The position numbers were made by a program, and so were the translations under genes. From JBBRHQ01 sp963781345 (lineage in GTDB: Bacteria; Actinomycetota; Thermoleophilia; Solirubrobacterales; 70-9), in NCBI GenBank assembly GCA_963781345.1, contig CAWAFQ010000008.1:81774-145773 (forward strand): a stretch of 64,000 bases of DNA. The letters run 5' to 3'. The notes under the pieces are model-generated. The model made no database searches, was not told the DNA's origin, and saw only the letters and a list, made by a program, of their open reading frames with translations. Shown in pieces: positions 8,689 through 16,460 of this stretch (the stretch's first letter is position 1; every line of letters begins with the position of its first letter).

Positions 8689-8737
8689 GCCGCAACTGTA
8701 TCGCCGGCCAGCGCCGGCTCCGGGCGGGCGCTGAGGT

Positions 8738-8754
8738 TTTGCCGGGCCTTTACC
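8738..8754 (+). promoter_or_regulatory. Candidate response-regulator box (copy i)
   Basis: TTTGCC-GGGCC-TTTACC, an 11-base-period direct repeat in the 137-base divergent region. It ends 71 bases before the Gly-rich gene at 8826 and lies 50 bases before the regulator's own start at 8688. Its half-sites are identical to those of the copy at 6557-6573, on the opposite strand. Confidence 0.55.
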
Positions 8755-8825
8755 CGCCGCTTGGGCTCGCTTGGCTGCGACCGGCGCAAGATGCCCCCAA
8801 CGCAATCAGCCAGGAGGAGAAACTC

Positions 8826-9680
8826 GTGCAGAACGCCAAATCAAGAATCGCAACAAGCGCCACCTTGGTGGGCCTCGGAGGGCTTGCCGGTGTGGCCCTC
8901 AGCTCAGGTGCCCAGAGTGGAGACGCGGCCAACTCCAAGGCTGTGAAGCCCGACGTCCGCACCCAGGTGATCCGGCGCACCACCCGCCTCACCAAGCAGG
9001 TCGATCCGGCCGAGTACGCGGGCGGGTCGTCGGCGTGGGGAGGCGGCTCCGAGTACGGCAGTGCAACCACCGGCGCCTCTTCCACCGGCTCGGAGGGCTC
9101 ATACTCGTCTTCGTCTTACTCCTCGCCGGTGACGACCGCCTCGAGCGGCGCTTCGTCGCCGGCCCCGACCTCGGGCTCGAGTGCCCGGCCGACTTCGGTC
9201 CCGGTCTCCACCCACAGCAGCGGCGGCGGCCATGGCTCCGGCGGCGGTCCGAGCAAGGGCGGCGGTCACAGCAAGGGTTCTGGCAACCATGCCTCATCGG
9301 GCAACGGCGGCGGCAAGCACGTGGTCACCTCGCCGAGCGGTGGTGGCGGCGGCTACGGCGGTCACAGCAAGGGTTCCGGTCACAGCAAGGGCGGCGGCAA
9401 CCATGCCTCATCGGGCAACGGCGGCGGCCACCATGTCGTCACCTCACCGAGCGGCGGTGGTGGCGGCGGCGGTGGCGGGACCGGCCACTATGGCGGTGGA
9501 GAGTCCGATGGCGGCGGCGAGCATGAGGGCGGCGGCGGTGGCCGCGAGGGTGGCGACCGCGTCAAGACAAGCGCCCCCAAGGCCCCCATGGCCCCCACGG
9601 TGAAGGCCACCACCCCGAAGGTCGCTGCCCCGGCGGGCGGCGGCAGCAGCGGCGCACACAAGGGCGGCGGCAATGACTGA
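8826..9680 (+). CDS. Exported Gly/His/Ser-rich repeat protein
   Basis: A 284-residue protein starting at the GTG at 8826 with AGGAGG at 8812-8817. The N-terminal segment has VGLGGLAGVALSSG, shared with the protein at 4471, then a basic stretch (RTQVIRRTTRLTK). The remainder is Gly/Ser/His-rich, with a block HASSGNGGG(K/H)HVVTSPSGGGG present twice and HSKGSG/HSKGGG present several times. No enzyme or CxxCH motif is seen. The many histidines in a Gly-rich matrix could bind metal or heme; that is a guess. It is the first gene of the ApbE operon and overlaps the next gene by 8 bases. Confidence 0.65.
   Translation: MQNAKSRIATSATLVGLGGLAGVALSSGAQSGDAANSKAVKPDVRTQVIRRTTRLTKQVDPAEYAGGSSAWGGGSEYGSATTGASSTGSEGSYSSSSYSSPVTTASSGASSPAPTSGSSARPTSVPVSTHSSGGGHGSGGGPSKGGGHSKGSGNHASSGNGGGKHVVTSPSGGGGGYGGHSKGSGHSKGGGNHASSGNGGGHHVVTSPSGGGGGGGGGTGHYGGGESDGGGEHEGGGGGREGGDRVKTSAPKAPMAPTVKATTPKVAAPAGGGSSGAHKGGGND
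9281..9471 (+). repeat. Internal coding repeat of the Gly/His-rich protein
   Basis: Two imperfect tandem copies of a block of about 120 bases encode GNHASSGNGGG(K/H)HVV followed by TSPSGGGG and HSKG spacers. The copies are nearly identical at DNA level, so they arose by recent duplication or are prone to slippage. Confidence 0.6.
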
Positions 9681-10047
9681 TCCGGCGCCTCAGACTCAGA
9701 GCCGGCCGGCCGAGCGGGGCGCGAAGGCGCCCCGCAACCGGCGGCCCGGTCCGGGCGTGGCTCTCTCAGGCACGTTTGCTCTGTTTGCGGTGACGTTCGG
9801 GTTTCTCACCTACCAGCTGAGGACCGGACACGATCCCGCCCTCGGAGCCCAGGCCCTGGCGAGCACGGCGACGACGCGACCGGTCGTGGTCAAGCGCGTG
9901 ATCAAGCGCCGGATCATCACTCGCGTCGTGCCCACTCCCGGCGCAACCGGCACCACCGTGGCCACCAGCTCGGCCCCGGTGACAACCAGCTCGGCCCCGG
10001 TCGCTTCGTCCGCGGCGCCGGCTCCGGTCACGACGAGCGCATCATGA
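9673..10047 (+). CDS. Single-span membrane protein with basic/Thr-Ser-rich tail
   Basis: A 124-residue protein: a Pro/Arg-rich cytoplasmic N-terminus, one transmembrane helix (GTFALFAVTFGFLTYQL), then a basic alternating segment (VVVKRVIKRRIITRVV) and a Thr/Ser/Ala tail with two copies of TSSAPV. The segment TPGATGTT faintly resembles the (S/T)GAT site that ApbE modifies, but the acidic residue and the FMN-binding domain are missing. It overlaps the Gly-rich gene by 8 bases and apbE by 4, so it belongs to the operon. Function unknown. Confidence 0.65.
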   Translation: MTDPAPQTQSRPAERGAKAPRNRRPGPGVALSGTFALFAVTFGFLTYQLRTGHDPALGAQALASTATTRPVVVKRVIKRRIITRVVPTPGATGTTVATSSAPVTTSSAPVASSAAPAPVTTSAS

Positions 10048-11033
10048 GCGAGCACGACGTCGTCTTCGATGCGATGGGATCGCACGTGCGCTTCCTGATT
10101 GGCGACCCGGGGGAGGGATATCCCCCGGCCCCGTCGGCAGCCGAGGAGGCCCGGTGCTTCGTGGTCGACTTCGACCAGAGGCTTTCCCGCTTCCGGGCCG
10201 ACAGCGAGCTCTGCGCTCTGAACGCGGACCCGCGGCCGACGGTGCCCGCATCGGACCTTCTGCGGGAGGCCGTGAAGGCCGGCCTCTGGGCGGCGGAGCG
10301 CAGCGGAGGGCTGATCGATCCCACTCTGCTCAGAGAGATCGAGTCCAGCGGCTACCGCGAGTCGCGGGCGGGCGTGCCCGGGGCCCCCATCACCGCGGCG
10401 CTCGAGGAGGCCCCGGCCCGGAAGCCGGCCCACCCCGACCCCGCCGAGCGTTGGCGCGACTTCGAGGTCGACGACAGGGCGGGGACGATCACCCGGCCAC
10501 CAGGCCTCCTCTTCGACACCGGCGGAACCGGGAAGGGCCTGGCCGCCGACATGATCGCCTCCCGCCTGCGTGGCTACTCCCGATTCATCGCCGACTGCGG
10601 CGGCGACATCAGGATCGGTGGCACCGACGCGCTCATCAATCCCTATGAGGTCTTCGTCGAGCACCCCCTCACCGGCGAGCGCGCGCATGTGCTGCGGCTG
10701 GGCTCGGGCGCCGTCGCCACCTCGGGCCTCAACGTCCGAATCTGGCGCGGCGAGGACGGGCGCTACGCCCATCATCTCCTCGATCCCTCGACCGGCGAGT
10801 CGGCCTGGACCGGGTTGATCGGTGTCACCGCTCTTGCCGATACGGCACTCGAGGCCGAGACGATCTCCAAGGCCGCGCTGCTCTCGGGCCCCGAGGGCGG
10901 CCGTGAGCTGCTCGGTGATCGCGGCGGCCTGCTCGTGCACGAGAGCGGCCGCGTCGAGCCCGTGGGCCCGCTCAGCGTGGCTCCGCGAATCCGCTACCCC
11001 GAACCGGCTGCGCGCCAGAGGAGCTTCGCGTGA
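10044..11033 (+). CDS. apbE: FAD:protein FMN transferase
   Basis: A 329-residue ApbE-family enzyme, which moves FMN from FAD to a Thr or Ser of exported or membrane redox proteins. Visible motifs are the N-terminal FDAMGSHVRF, the FAD-binding FDTGGTGKGLAADM, the DCGGDIRIGG block, the HHLLDPSTGES block and the C-terminal ADTALEAETISKAAL with conserved Asp and Thr. No signal peptide is seen. It is joined by 4-base overlaps to the small membrane protein upstream and the ferric-reductase-like protein downstream. No FMN_bind-domain substrate is encoded in the operon. Confidence 0.93.
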   Translation: MSEHDVVFDAMGSHVRFLIGDPGEGYPPAPSAAEEARCFVVDFDQRLSRFRADSELCALNADPRPTVPASDLLREAVKAGLWAAERSGGLIDPTLLREIESSGYRESRAGVPGAPITAALEEAPARKPAHPDPAERWRDFEVDDRAGTITRPPGLLFDTGGTGKGLAADMIASRLRGYSRFIADCGGDIRIGGTDALINPYEVFVEHPLTGERAHVLRLGSGAVATSGLNVRIWRGEDGRYAHHLLDPSTGESAWTGLIGVTALADTALEAETISKAALLSGPEGGRELLGDRGGLLVHESGRVEPVGPLSVAPRIRYPEPAARQRSFA

Positions 11034-11650
11034 ACACCCTCAGCACAACCCTTTCGACTCATGGCTGGTGGCTGGCTGCCCGGGCCTCGGGCCTCGTCGC
11101 CCTGTTCCTGGTGACGGTATCCGTCGGTGTCGGGTTGACGATGGCCGGCAAGGTGACGCGCAGCAGGCCGGGCATGGGCCGCAAGCTGATGGCGGCCCAC
11201 GAGCACACGGCCCTCGCGGCGCTGATCGCGATCGCGGTCCACGGGATCACCCTGCTCGGCGACCCCTGGCTGAAGCCCGGCCTCTCCGGGATCACCGTCC
11301 CCTTCTCGATGGGCTACCAGCCCCTGTTCACCGGCCTCGGCGTCATCGGCGGCTACCTCGCGGTACTCCTCGGCCTCACCTTCTATGCCAGGCGGCGCAT
11401 CGGAGTCAAGCTCTGGCGCAAGGCGCATCGGGCGACGATCCTGATCTACGTGCTGGCCGTCGCCCACACCCTCGGCGCCGGCACGGACGCCTCCACACCC
11501 TGGCTGCGCTGGTGGATGGTCGCGACGGCTCCGCCGATCGCGGTCCTCTTCCTGGTTCGGATCGCCAGCGCGAGGCGCGGGGCCCGCGCCGGTTCCCCGG
11601 CCAGAGCCAATGGCGCAATTCGCAGACAACCGATCCTGGAGGACGCATGA
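11030..11650 (+). CDS. Ferric-reductase-like heme membrane protein
   Basis: A 206-residue membrane protein with about five to six helices of the ferric-reductase-like transmembrane type. Likely heme ligands are the histidines in AAHEHTALAAL, AIAVHGITLLG, KAHRATILIY and LAVAHTLGAG, which are spaced on two helices as in FRD/MsrQ proteins. The GTG start overlaps the apbE stop, and the gene overlaps the FAD reductase by 4 bases. It probably carries electrons across the membrane between the cytoplasmic reductase/ferredoxin and an outer acceptor. Confidence 0.85.
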   Translation: MNTLSTTLSTHGWWLAARASGLVALFLVTVSVGVGLTMAGKVTRSRPGMGRKLMAAHEHTALAALIAIAVHGITLLGDPWLKPGLSGITVPFSMGYQPLFTGLGVIGGYLAVLLGLTFYARRRIGVKLWRKAHRATILIYVLAVAHTLGAGTDASTPWLRWWMVATAPPIAVLFLVRIASARRGARAGSPARANGAIRRQPILEDA

Positions 11651-12849
11651 TGGAAGACCCTGGTGTAGTCATCATCGGCGGCGGGCTGGCCGGACAGCGC
11701 TGCGCGGAGACCCTGCGCCGTCGCGGCTACGAGCATCCGATCCGGATCGTCTGCGCCGAGTCCGACGCACCCTACGATCGCCCGCCGCTGTCCAAGGACG
11801 TGCTCGCGGGTGCGACCGAGCCCGAGGAGGTCGCCTTCCGACCGGCCTGGTGGTACGAGGAGAAGCAGGTTGATCTGCTCCTGGGCTGCCGCGCCAAGAG
11901 CCTCGATCCCCGTCAGAGGACGATTGCGCTCGAGGGCGGGGGAGAGCTGCGCTACGGCAAGCTCCTGATCGCCACCGGAAGCGCCGCCCGGCGCCTCCCA
12001 TTCCTCGAAGGCTTCGAAAACGTCCACTATCTGCGCACCCTCGCCGACTCCAGGCGCCTGCGTGACGAGCTCGTGCCGGGTGCGCGGCTCGGCATCATCG
12101 GCGCCGGCTTCATCGGCCAGGAGGTGGCGGCCACGGCGCTTCGCGCGGGGGTGGAGGTGACGATGATCGAGGCGCTGGAGACGCCCCTCGCCGGGATCGT
12201 CGGAGAGAGGGTCGGCGGCTGGTTCGCGGATCTTCATCGCTCCGAGGGCGTGACCATGCGCCTGGCGACGATGCTCGAGGGCGCACGCGGAAACGGGTCG
12301 GTCGAAGAGCTCGTTCTCGCCGGCGGCGAGAGGGTCGCGTTCGACTCCGTCGTGGTCGGAATCGGCTCCGCCCCGGCGACCCAGTGGCTTCAGGGCAGCG
12401 GTCTCGAGACCGACGGCGTCAAGACCGACGCAGCCGGGCGCACCCGGCTCCCAGACGTCTACGCCGCGGGGGATGCGGCCGCCTCCTTCGACCCCCGTCT
12501 CGGGGTCCATGCCCGTGCCGAGCACTGGGATGCCGCCGCCTGGCAGGGAGCGGCAGTCGCCCGGTCGATGCTGGGCGATTACCCGGGGACGCCACCGCTG
12601 CCGAGCTTCTGGAGCGACCAGTACGACGTCCGGATCCAGTATGTGGGCCATGCCGGCCGGGCCGACGGCGTCTACATCGAGGGCGACCCGGGCGAGCGCG
12701 ATTTCACAGCTGTCTTCACCCAGGGCGCGGTTCCGGTCGCCGGAGTCGCGGTGGGGCGCCCGCGATCCATTCCGCGGCTTCGCGACAAGATCGAGCGCGG
12801 GCATTTCCCGGCCGCGCACATCGAGCAAGAGGAAGCGAGAGCGGCATGA
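11647..12849 (+). CDS. NAD(P)H:ferredoxin-type FAD reductase
   Basis: A 400-residue flavoprotein of the ferredoxin/rubredoxin reductase type (BenD/RhlC-like). The FAD fold is VVIIGGGLAGQRCAETLR, followed by PYDRPPLSK, the NAD fold GIIGAGFIGQEVAAT and the second FAD motif VYAAGDAAA; the C-terminal reductase domain includes EHWDAAAWQG. It would pass electrons from NAD(P)H to the ferredoxin encoded next, which overlaps it by 4 bases, or to the heme membrane protein before it. Confidence 0.9.
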   Translation: MMEDPGVVIIGGGLAGQRCAETLRRRGYEHPIRIVCAESDAPYDRPPLSKDVLAGATEPEEVAFRPAWWYEEKQVDLLLGCRAKSLDPRQRTIALEGGGELRYGKLLIATGSAARRLPFLEGFENVHYLRTLADSRRLRDELVPGARLGIIGAGFIGQEVAATALRAGVEVTMIEALETPLAGIVGERVGGWFADLHRSEGVTMRLATMLEGARGNGSVEELVLAGGERVAFDSVVVGIGSAPATQWLQGSGLETDGVKTDAAGRTRLPDVYAAGDAAASFDPRLGVHARAEHWDAAAWQGAAVARSMLGDYPGTPPLPSFWSDQYDVRIQYVGHAGRADGVYIEGDPGERDFTAVFTQGAVPVAGVAVGRPRSIPRLRDKIERGHFPAAHIEQEEARAA

Positions 12850-13052
12850 GCTACGTACCGACAATCGATCCCGGCGCCTGCGCCGCCCACGGCGATTGCG
12901 TCGACATCGCGCCGGAGGTCTTCCGGCTCGATGAGGTGGCGGTGGTGATCGGCACAGGACCCGACGACCTGATCCTCGACGCCGCGGCTGCCTGTCCATC
13001 GGTGGCGATCACCGTCGTCGACGACGCCAGCGGCGAAACCGTCTACCCGTAG
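12846..13052 (+). CDS. Small ferredoxin, 3Fe-4S-like type
   Basis: A 68-residue ferredoxin. It has CAAHGDC, in which His stands at the place of the second cluster cysteine, and a distal CPSVAI. This CxxHxxC...CP pattern is known from actinobacterial ferredoxins that serve cytochrome P450s and FAD reductases. It is the last gene of the six-gene operon and starts inside the stop of the reductase gene. Confidence 0.9.
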   Translation: MSYVPTIDPGACAAHGDCVDIAPEVFRLDEVAVVIGTGPDDLILDAAAACPSVAITVVDDASGETVYP

Positions 13053-13176
13053 CAGCGGGCGACGGGCGCGGTTCTCCCCGGGGCCGCTGGGCCCACGTCC
13101 CGATCGCCGCTGCGTCGTCGGGCGAGTCATCACCGCGGGCATGGCACTCGCGCGCCGATTACGGTAGGACCGTCGG

Positions 13177-13773
13177 GTGCCTTCGCAATACCTGCTCGTG
13201 GCCGCCGCGGTCTTCGCCCTCAACCTGCTGCCCGCATTCGGGCCTCCCACCAGTGCCGTTCTCGTCGCTCTGACGCTCAACTACGACCTCGCGACGGCTC
13301 CCCTGGTGGCGGTCGCGGCGGTCTCGGCGGCGGCCGGGCGCTATGTCCTGGCGAGCGCAACCCGCAGGTTGCGGCCGCGACTCTCACCGCACCGCCTCGA
13401 GAGCTTTGCCGCCGCCCAGCGGTATCTCGAGCAGAACCGGAATCTCTCCCTGATCGGCCTCGGGCTCTTCGCCCTCTCGCCGGTGCCGAGCGGGCAGCTG
13501 TTCGTGGCCGCCGGCCTGATGGAGGTCCCCCTCGTACCCCTGACCGCCGCCTTCTTCTGCGGTCGCCTCGTCTCCTACACGATCTACGTGACCGGGGCCT
13601 CGGCGCTTGCGGCCAACCTCGGGGAGACCTTCCGCGACAGCCTCACCTCGCCGCTGGGGATCGCCCTGCAGCTCCTCGCGCTTGTAGCCCTGGTCCTATT
13701 TGTGCGCATCGATTGGGCCAAGCTTCTCGGGGACCGGCTCGAGGAACCTCCTACACCCCCAGGAAAAAGCTGA
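13177..13773 (+). CDS. DedA/VTT-like membrane protein
   Basis: A 198-residue membrane protein with about five helices. The pattern LLPAFGPPTSAVLVAL, then AAVSAAAGRYVL, then LSPVPSGQLFVAAGL and FFCGRLVSYTIY resembles VTT/DedA proteins, which act in lipid carrier or membrane homeostasis. The start is the GTG at 13177. The 124-base gap to the ferredoxin gene suggests a separate transcript. It overlaps the convergent ZIP gene by 23 bases. Confidence 0.65.
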   Translation: MPSQYLLVAAAVFALNLLPAFGPPTSAVLVALTLNYDLATAPLVAVAAVSAAAGRYVLASATRRLRPRLSPHRLESFAAAQRYLEQNRNLSLIGLGLFALSPVPSGQLFVAAGLMEVPLVPLTAAFFCGRLVSYTIYVTGASALAANLGETFRDSLTSPLGIALQLLALVALVLFVRIDWAKLLGDRLEEPPTPPGKS

Positions 13774-14491
13774 TGACGAGCATCACCGCCGCTCCGGCAG
13801 CCAGACCGGCCAGGCAGCCCTCGGGATTCCCCCGCCAGGCCTGCGGGAGGAGCTCGGTGGCGATCAGGGCGAGCATCGCTCCGGCGGCGAACCCAAATGA
13901 GAAAGACAGCAGCGCCGTTATCTCCTTCACCAGCAGGTAGGAGAGCAATGCGCCGATCGGCTGCGGGGCGCTGGTCGCGACCGCAGCCCAGAACTGGCGC
14001 GCCCTGCTGAATCCCGCCACCGCCATCGGGATCGCGACGCTTGTCCCCTCGGGCACATTCTGAATGCCGATCGCGAGGATCACGAAGAGCCCGAGGCCGG
14101 CGGTGTCGGATGCGTAGGCGGTGCCGATCGCGAATCCCTCAGGAAGGCTGTGGACGAAGAGGACGACGAAGACGAGGATCGAGGTCGTCAGGCTCTCGCT
14201 GCGAACCCGGGAGAGGTGGCGCTCGCGCGCCTCGAGCAGGCGCCGCGCAATCAACAGGAACCCGGCTCCGATCGCGGCTCCCGCAGCGACCGAGGCAGTC
14301 GAGCCCTGGTCGAGCCCCGGCAGGATCAGCCCGGCCACCGAGGCGACGCCCATGACCCCGGCGGCGACGCCGAGGAGCAGCGGCCGCAGGGTCGCCGCCC
14401 GCCCACCCAGGTAGAAAACCGGGATCGCGCCGAGGCCGGTTGCGAGAGCCGTCGCGGTGGCCGCGAGTAGCAGAACCCCGATTGAGCTCAC
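13751..14491 (-). CDS. ZIP-family metal transporter
   Basis: A 246-residue ZIP transporter with about eight helices. The metal-site motifs are present in helices four and five: VHSLPEGFAIG and IQNVPEGTSVAIP. ZIP proteins move zinc, iron or manganese into the cytoplasm. The start is the GTG at 14491, 10 bases after the stop of the NRAMP gene, so both are likely in one transcript and form a divalent-metal uptake group. Confidence 0.9.
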   Translation of the reverse strand: MSSIGVLLLAATATALATGLGAIPVFYLGGRAATLRPLLLGVAAGVMGVASVAGLILPGLDQGSTASVAAGAAIGAGFLLIARRLLEARERHLSRVRSESLTTSILVFVVLFVHSLPEGFAIGTAYASDTAGLGLFVILAIGIQNVPEGTSVAIPMAVAGFSRARQFWAAVATSAPQPIGALLSYLLVKEITALLSFSFGFAAGAMLALIATELLPQAWRGNPEGCLAGLAAGAAVMLVISFFLGV

Positions 14492-14501
14492 GCCGCCATT
14501 C

Positions 14502-15725
14502 CTAGAGGAACTGGCTGAGGAGCAGGGTGGCGACGCAGACGGCGATGAGGACGAGCGCGGCGCCGGCGAGGAAGGTGTCGCGCCGGCCGCTGGTGAGGTC
14601 CCCCATCAGCTCACGGTCCCGGGTGATGCCAATGATGAAGACGAGCAGAGGCAGCAGCAGGATCGCGTTCAGCGCCTGGGTCAGGTAGAGGATCCGGATC
14701 AGCGGCGCCCCCGGAACGAGAACGACGGCGACCGCGATGATGACGACGACGGCGTAGGTTCCGTAAAAGAGCTTCGCTCGCGGAAGGGGGTCGTCGAGGG
14801 CAGATTCGGTCCCAGCCGCCTCGGCCACCGAGTAGGCGGTCGAGAGCGGCAGGATCGATGCGGCGAGCAGCGCGGCTCCGAGCAGCCCAGCGCCGAACAG
14901 CGTCGCCGCGAGGTTCCCCGCCAGCGGTTTCAGCGCCACGGCCGCGTCGGCGGCGCTCTCGATCGAGCGGCCGTCCGCGTGCAGCGTCGCCGCGCAGGCG
15001 ACGACGACGAAGAACCCGATGACGCCGGTCATGATCGACCCGGTGATCACGTCGGCGCGCTCGAGGCGCATGTCGGCGGGCCGCAGTCTCTTGTCGACGA
15101 CGTAGGACTGGATGAAGGAGAGGCCCCAGGGCGCGAGCGTCGTGCCCACCGTCGCCGTCACCGCCAGCAGCGCGGCCGTCCCCGAGGGCATCGACGGCAC
15201 CACCAGGCCCTTTGCGGCCGCGCCCCAGTCGGGCTGGGCGAGAATCCCGGCGAGGATGTAGGCCGCGAAGATCGTCCCGAGGGCGAGCAGGACGTGCTCG
15301 ATCCGGTGAAAGCTCCCGCGAAGCACGAGGAACGAGACTCCGAAAGCCGCGATCGGCACGCTCACGTACTTGCTGACGCCGGCAAGCTCGAGGCTGGCGG
15401 CAACGCCGGCGAATTCGGCGCAGGTCGTGCCGACGTTGGCGATCAGGAGGGCCAGCAGGGCCACAGCGGCGAGGCGGACCCCGTAGCGCTCGCGGATCAG
15501 GCCCATCAGTCCCTGCCCCGTGGCGACCCCCATCCGCGCGCCCGCCTCGTGGAAGATCACCAGCGCCACGGTCGAGAGCGCCAGAACCCAGAGCAGCGTG
15601 TATCCGTAGTCCGCCCCGAGGATCGAGTAGGTGGTGATGCCGGCCGGGTCGTCATCGGAGAGGCCGGCGAGCAGGCCAGGCCCGGCAACCGCCGCAAGCG
15701 CAGTCAGAGCGCTAGCGCGGCGCAT
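14502..15725 (-). CDS. Non-canonical NRAMP-family transporter
   Basis: A 407-residue member of the NRAMP superfamily with eleven or so helices. The helix-1 site reads SDDDPAGITTY instead of the canonical DPGN, and the helix-6 site reads VGTTLAPWG with no MPH. Both changes are seen in the NRAMP-related clade that includes the magnesium transporters (NRMT), so manganese or iron specificity should not be assumed. It overlaps the upstream PRC-barrel-like gene by 14 bases, which fits a magnesium or divalent-cation role. Confidence 0.85.
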   Translation of the reverse strand: MRRASALTALAAVAGPGLLAGLSDDDPAGITTYSILGADYGYTLLWVLALSTVALVIFHEAGARMGVATGQGLMGLIRERYGVRLAAVALLALLIANVGTTCAEFAGVAASLELAGVSKYVSVPIAAFGVSFLVLRGSFHRIEHVLLALGTIFAAYILAGILAQPDWGAAAKGLVVPSMPSGTAALLAVTATVGTTLAPWGLSFIQSYVVDKRLRPADMRLERADVITGSIMTGVIGFFVVVACAATLHADGRSIESAADAAVALKPLAGNLAATLFGAGLLGAALLAASILPLSTAYSVAEAAGTESALDDPLPRAKLFYGTYAVVVIIAVAVVLVPGAPLIRILYLTQALNAILLLPLLVFIIGITRDRELMGDLTSGRRDTFLAGAALVLIAVCVATLLLSQFL

Positions 15726-16302
15726 GGCGGCGGGCTCTCATGACGCGGCCGAAGCGGCGTCCGGGGCGGGCGCCGATCCGCTCCACCGGCAAATGGCGGA
15801 TCGCCGAGCGCGGGACCGTCAGCTGCAGGGTGTCCGCCCGGGTCGAGGTGAAGTGCAGGTCGGCCCAGTCGATTGTCTCGGAGTGCGCCCGCGGGGCCAG
15901 TCCTCCGAGCCAGATCCTGCGAAGCACCGGCCCTGACCCGGTCTCGATCCCGGCGAGGCTGAGGCCCTCGCCGTCCTCATCTAGGATCACGTCCCCGACC
16001 CGGACCAGGCGCCTTTCCTGCATGTCGATCAGTTGCGCGTCGAGGACATGGCGGGCGAGCAGCAATGCGGCCTGCGGCTCCTCGATCGCGGCGGCGTCAT
16101 CGGCGAGGATGAGTGCGTCCTCGGTGATTTCGAACCCCGCGTCGAGGTCGGCCCCGGTGGGCCGGTGGCGGTGCAGGCGGGCCCAGGCGGAGTGGATCGC
16201 CGGGTGGGGTCCGTCCTCGCCCGCCGCGAGATCGACCAGCCGACCCAGCGAGACCCCGCGGCGGCGCACCTCGATTCCGATCAGGGAGGTCAACCGGAGC
16301 AC
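15712..16302 (-). CDS. PRC-barrel-like protein linked to NRAMP
   Basis: A 196-residue soluble protein. Two similar halves can be seen: LTSLIGIEVRRRGVSLGRLVDL, and LIDMQERRLVRVGDVILDEDG, each with the strand pattern of a PRC barrel. PRC-barrel and CBS proteins often accompany NRAMP-like magnesium transporters in actinobacteria. I chose the GTG at 16302 because it starts directly at the first barrel. The stop overlaps the transporter gene, so the two are translationally coupled. Confidence 0.65.
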   Translation of the reverse strand: MLRLTSLIGIEVRRRGVSLGRLVDLAAGEDGPHPAIHSAWARLHRHRPTGADLDAGFEITEDALILADDAAAIEEPQAALLLARHVLDAQLIDMQERRLVRVGDVILDEDGEGLSLAGIETGSGPVLRRIWLGGLAPRAHSETIDWADLHFTSTRADTLQLTVPRSAIRHLPVERIGARPGRRFGRVMRARRHAPR

Positions 16303-16460
16303 GGAGCGCAGCTTAGGACGGCGAGCGGGGGGAGCGCATCTGCCCAAATGCGAGCATTCACTTACATTCAGCTAATATGCCGCTCAATCCAAACGGGCGA
16401 GACCTTGCGCCGCTGCGCGCGCGAAGGAGTAGACACCGCCCCGCAGAACAAATCGCGACC

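Noticed and set aside
8826..9680. Collagen-like protein
   Set aside because: Gly-rich, but without a regular Gly-x-y triplet pattern.
9810..10940. 376-residue minus-strand frame across apbE
   Set aside because: Shadow frame; the ApbE motifs on the plus strand are convincing.
14457..15743. 428-residue open frame on the plus strand opposite the NRAMP gene
   Set aside because: Its composition (Arg/Gly/Asp/Gln) is typical of the antisense of a hydrophobic gene, and the minus strand encodes clear NRAMP helices.
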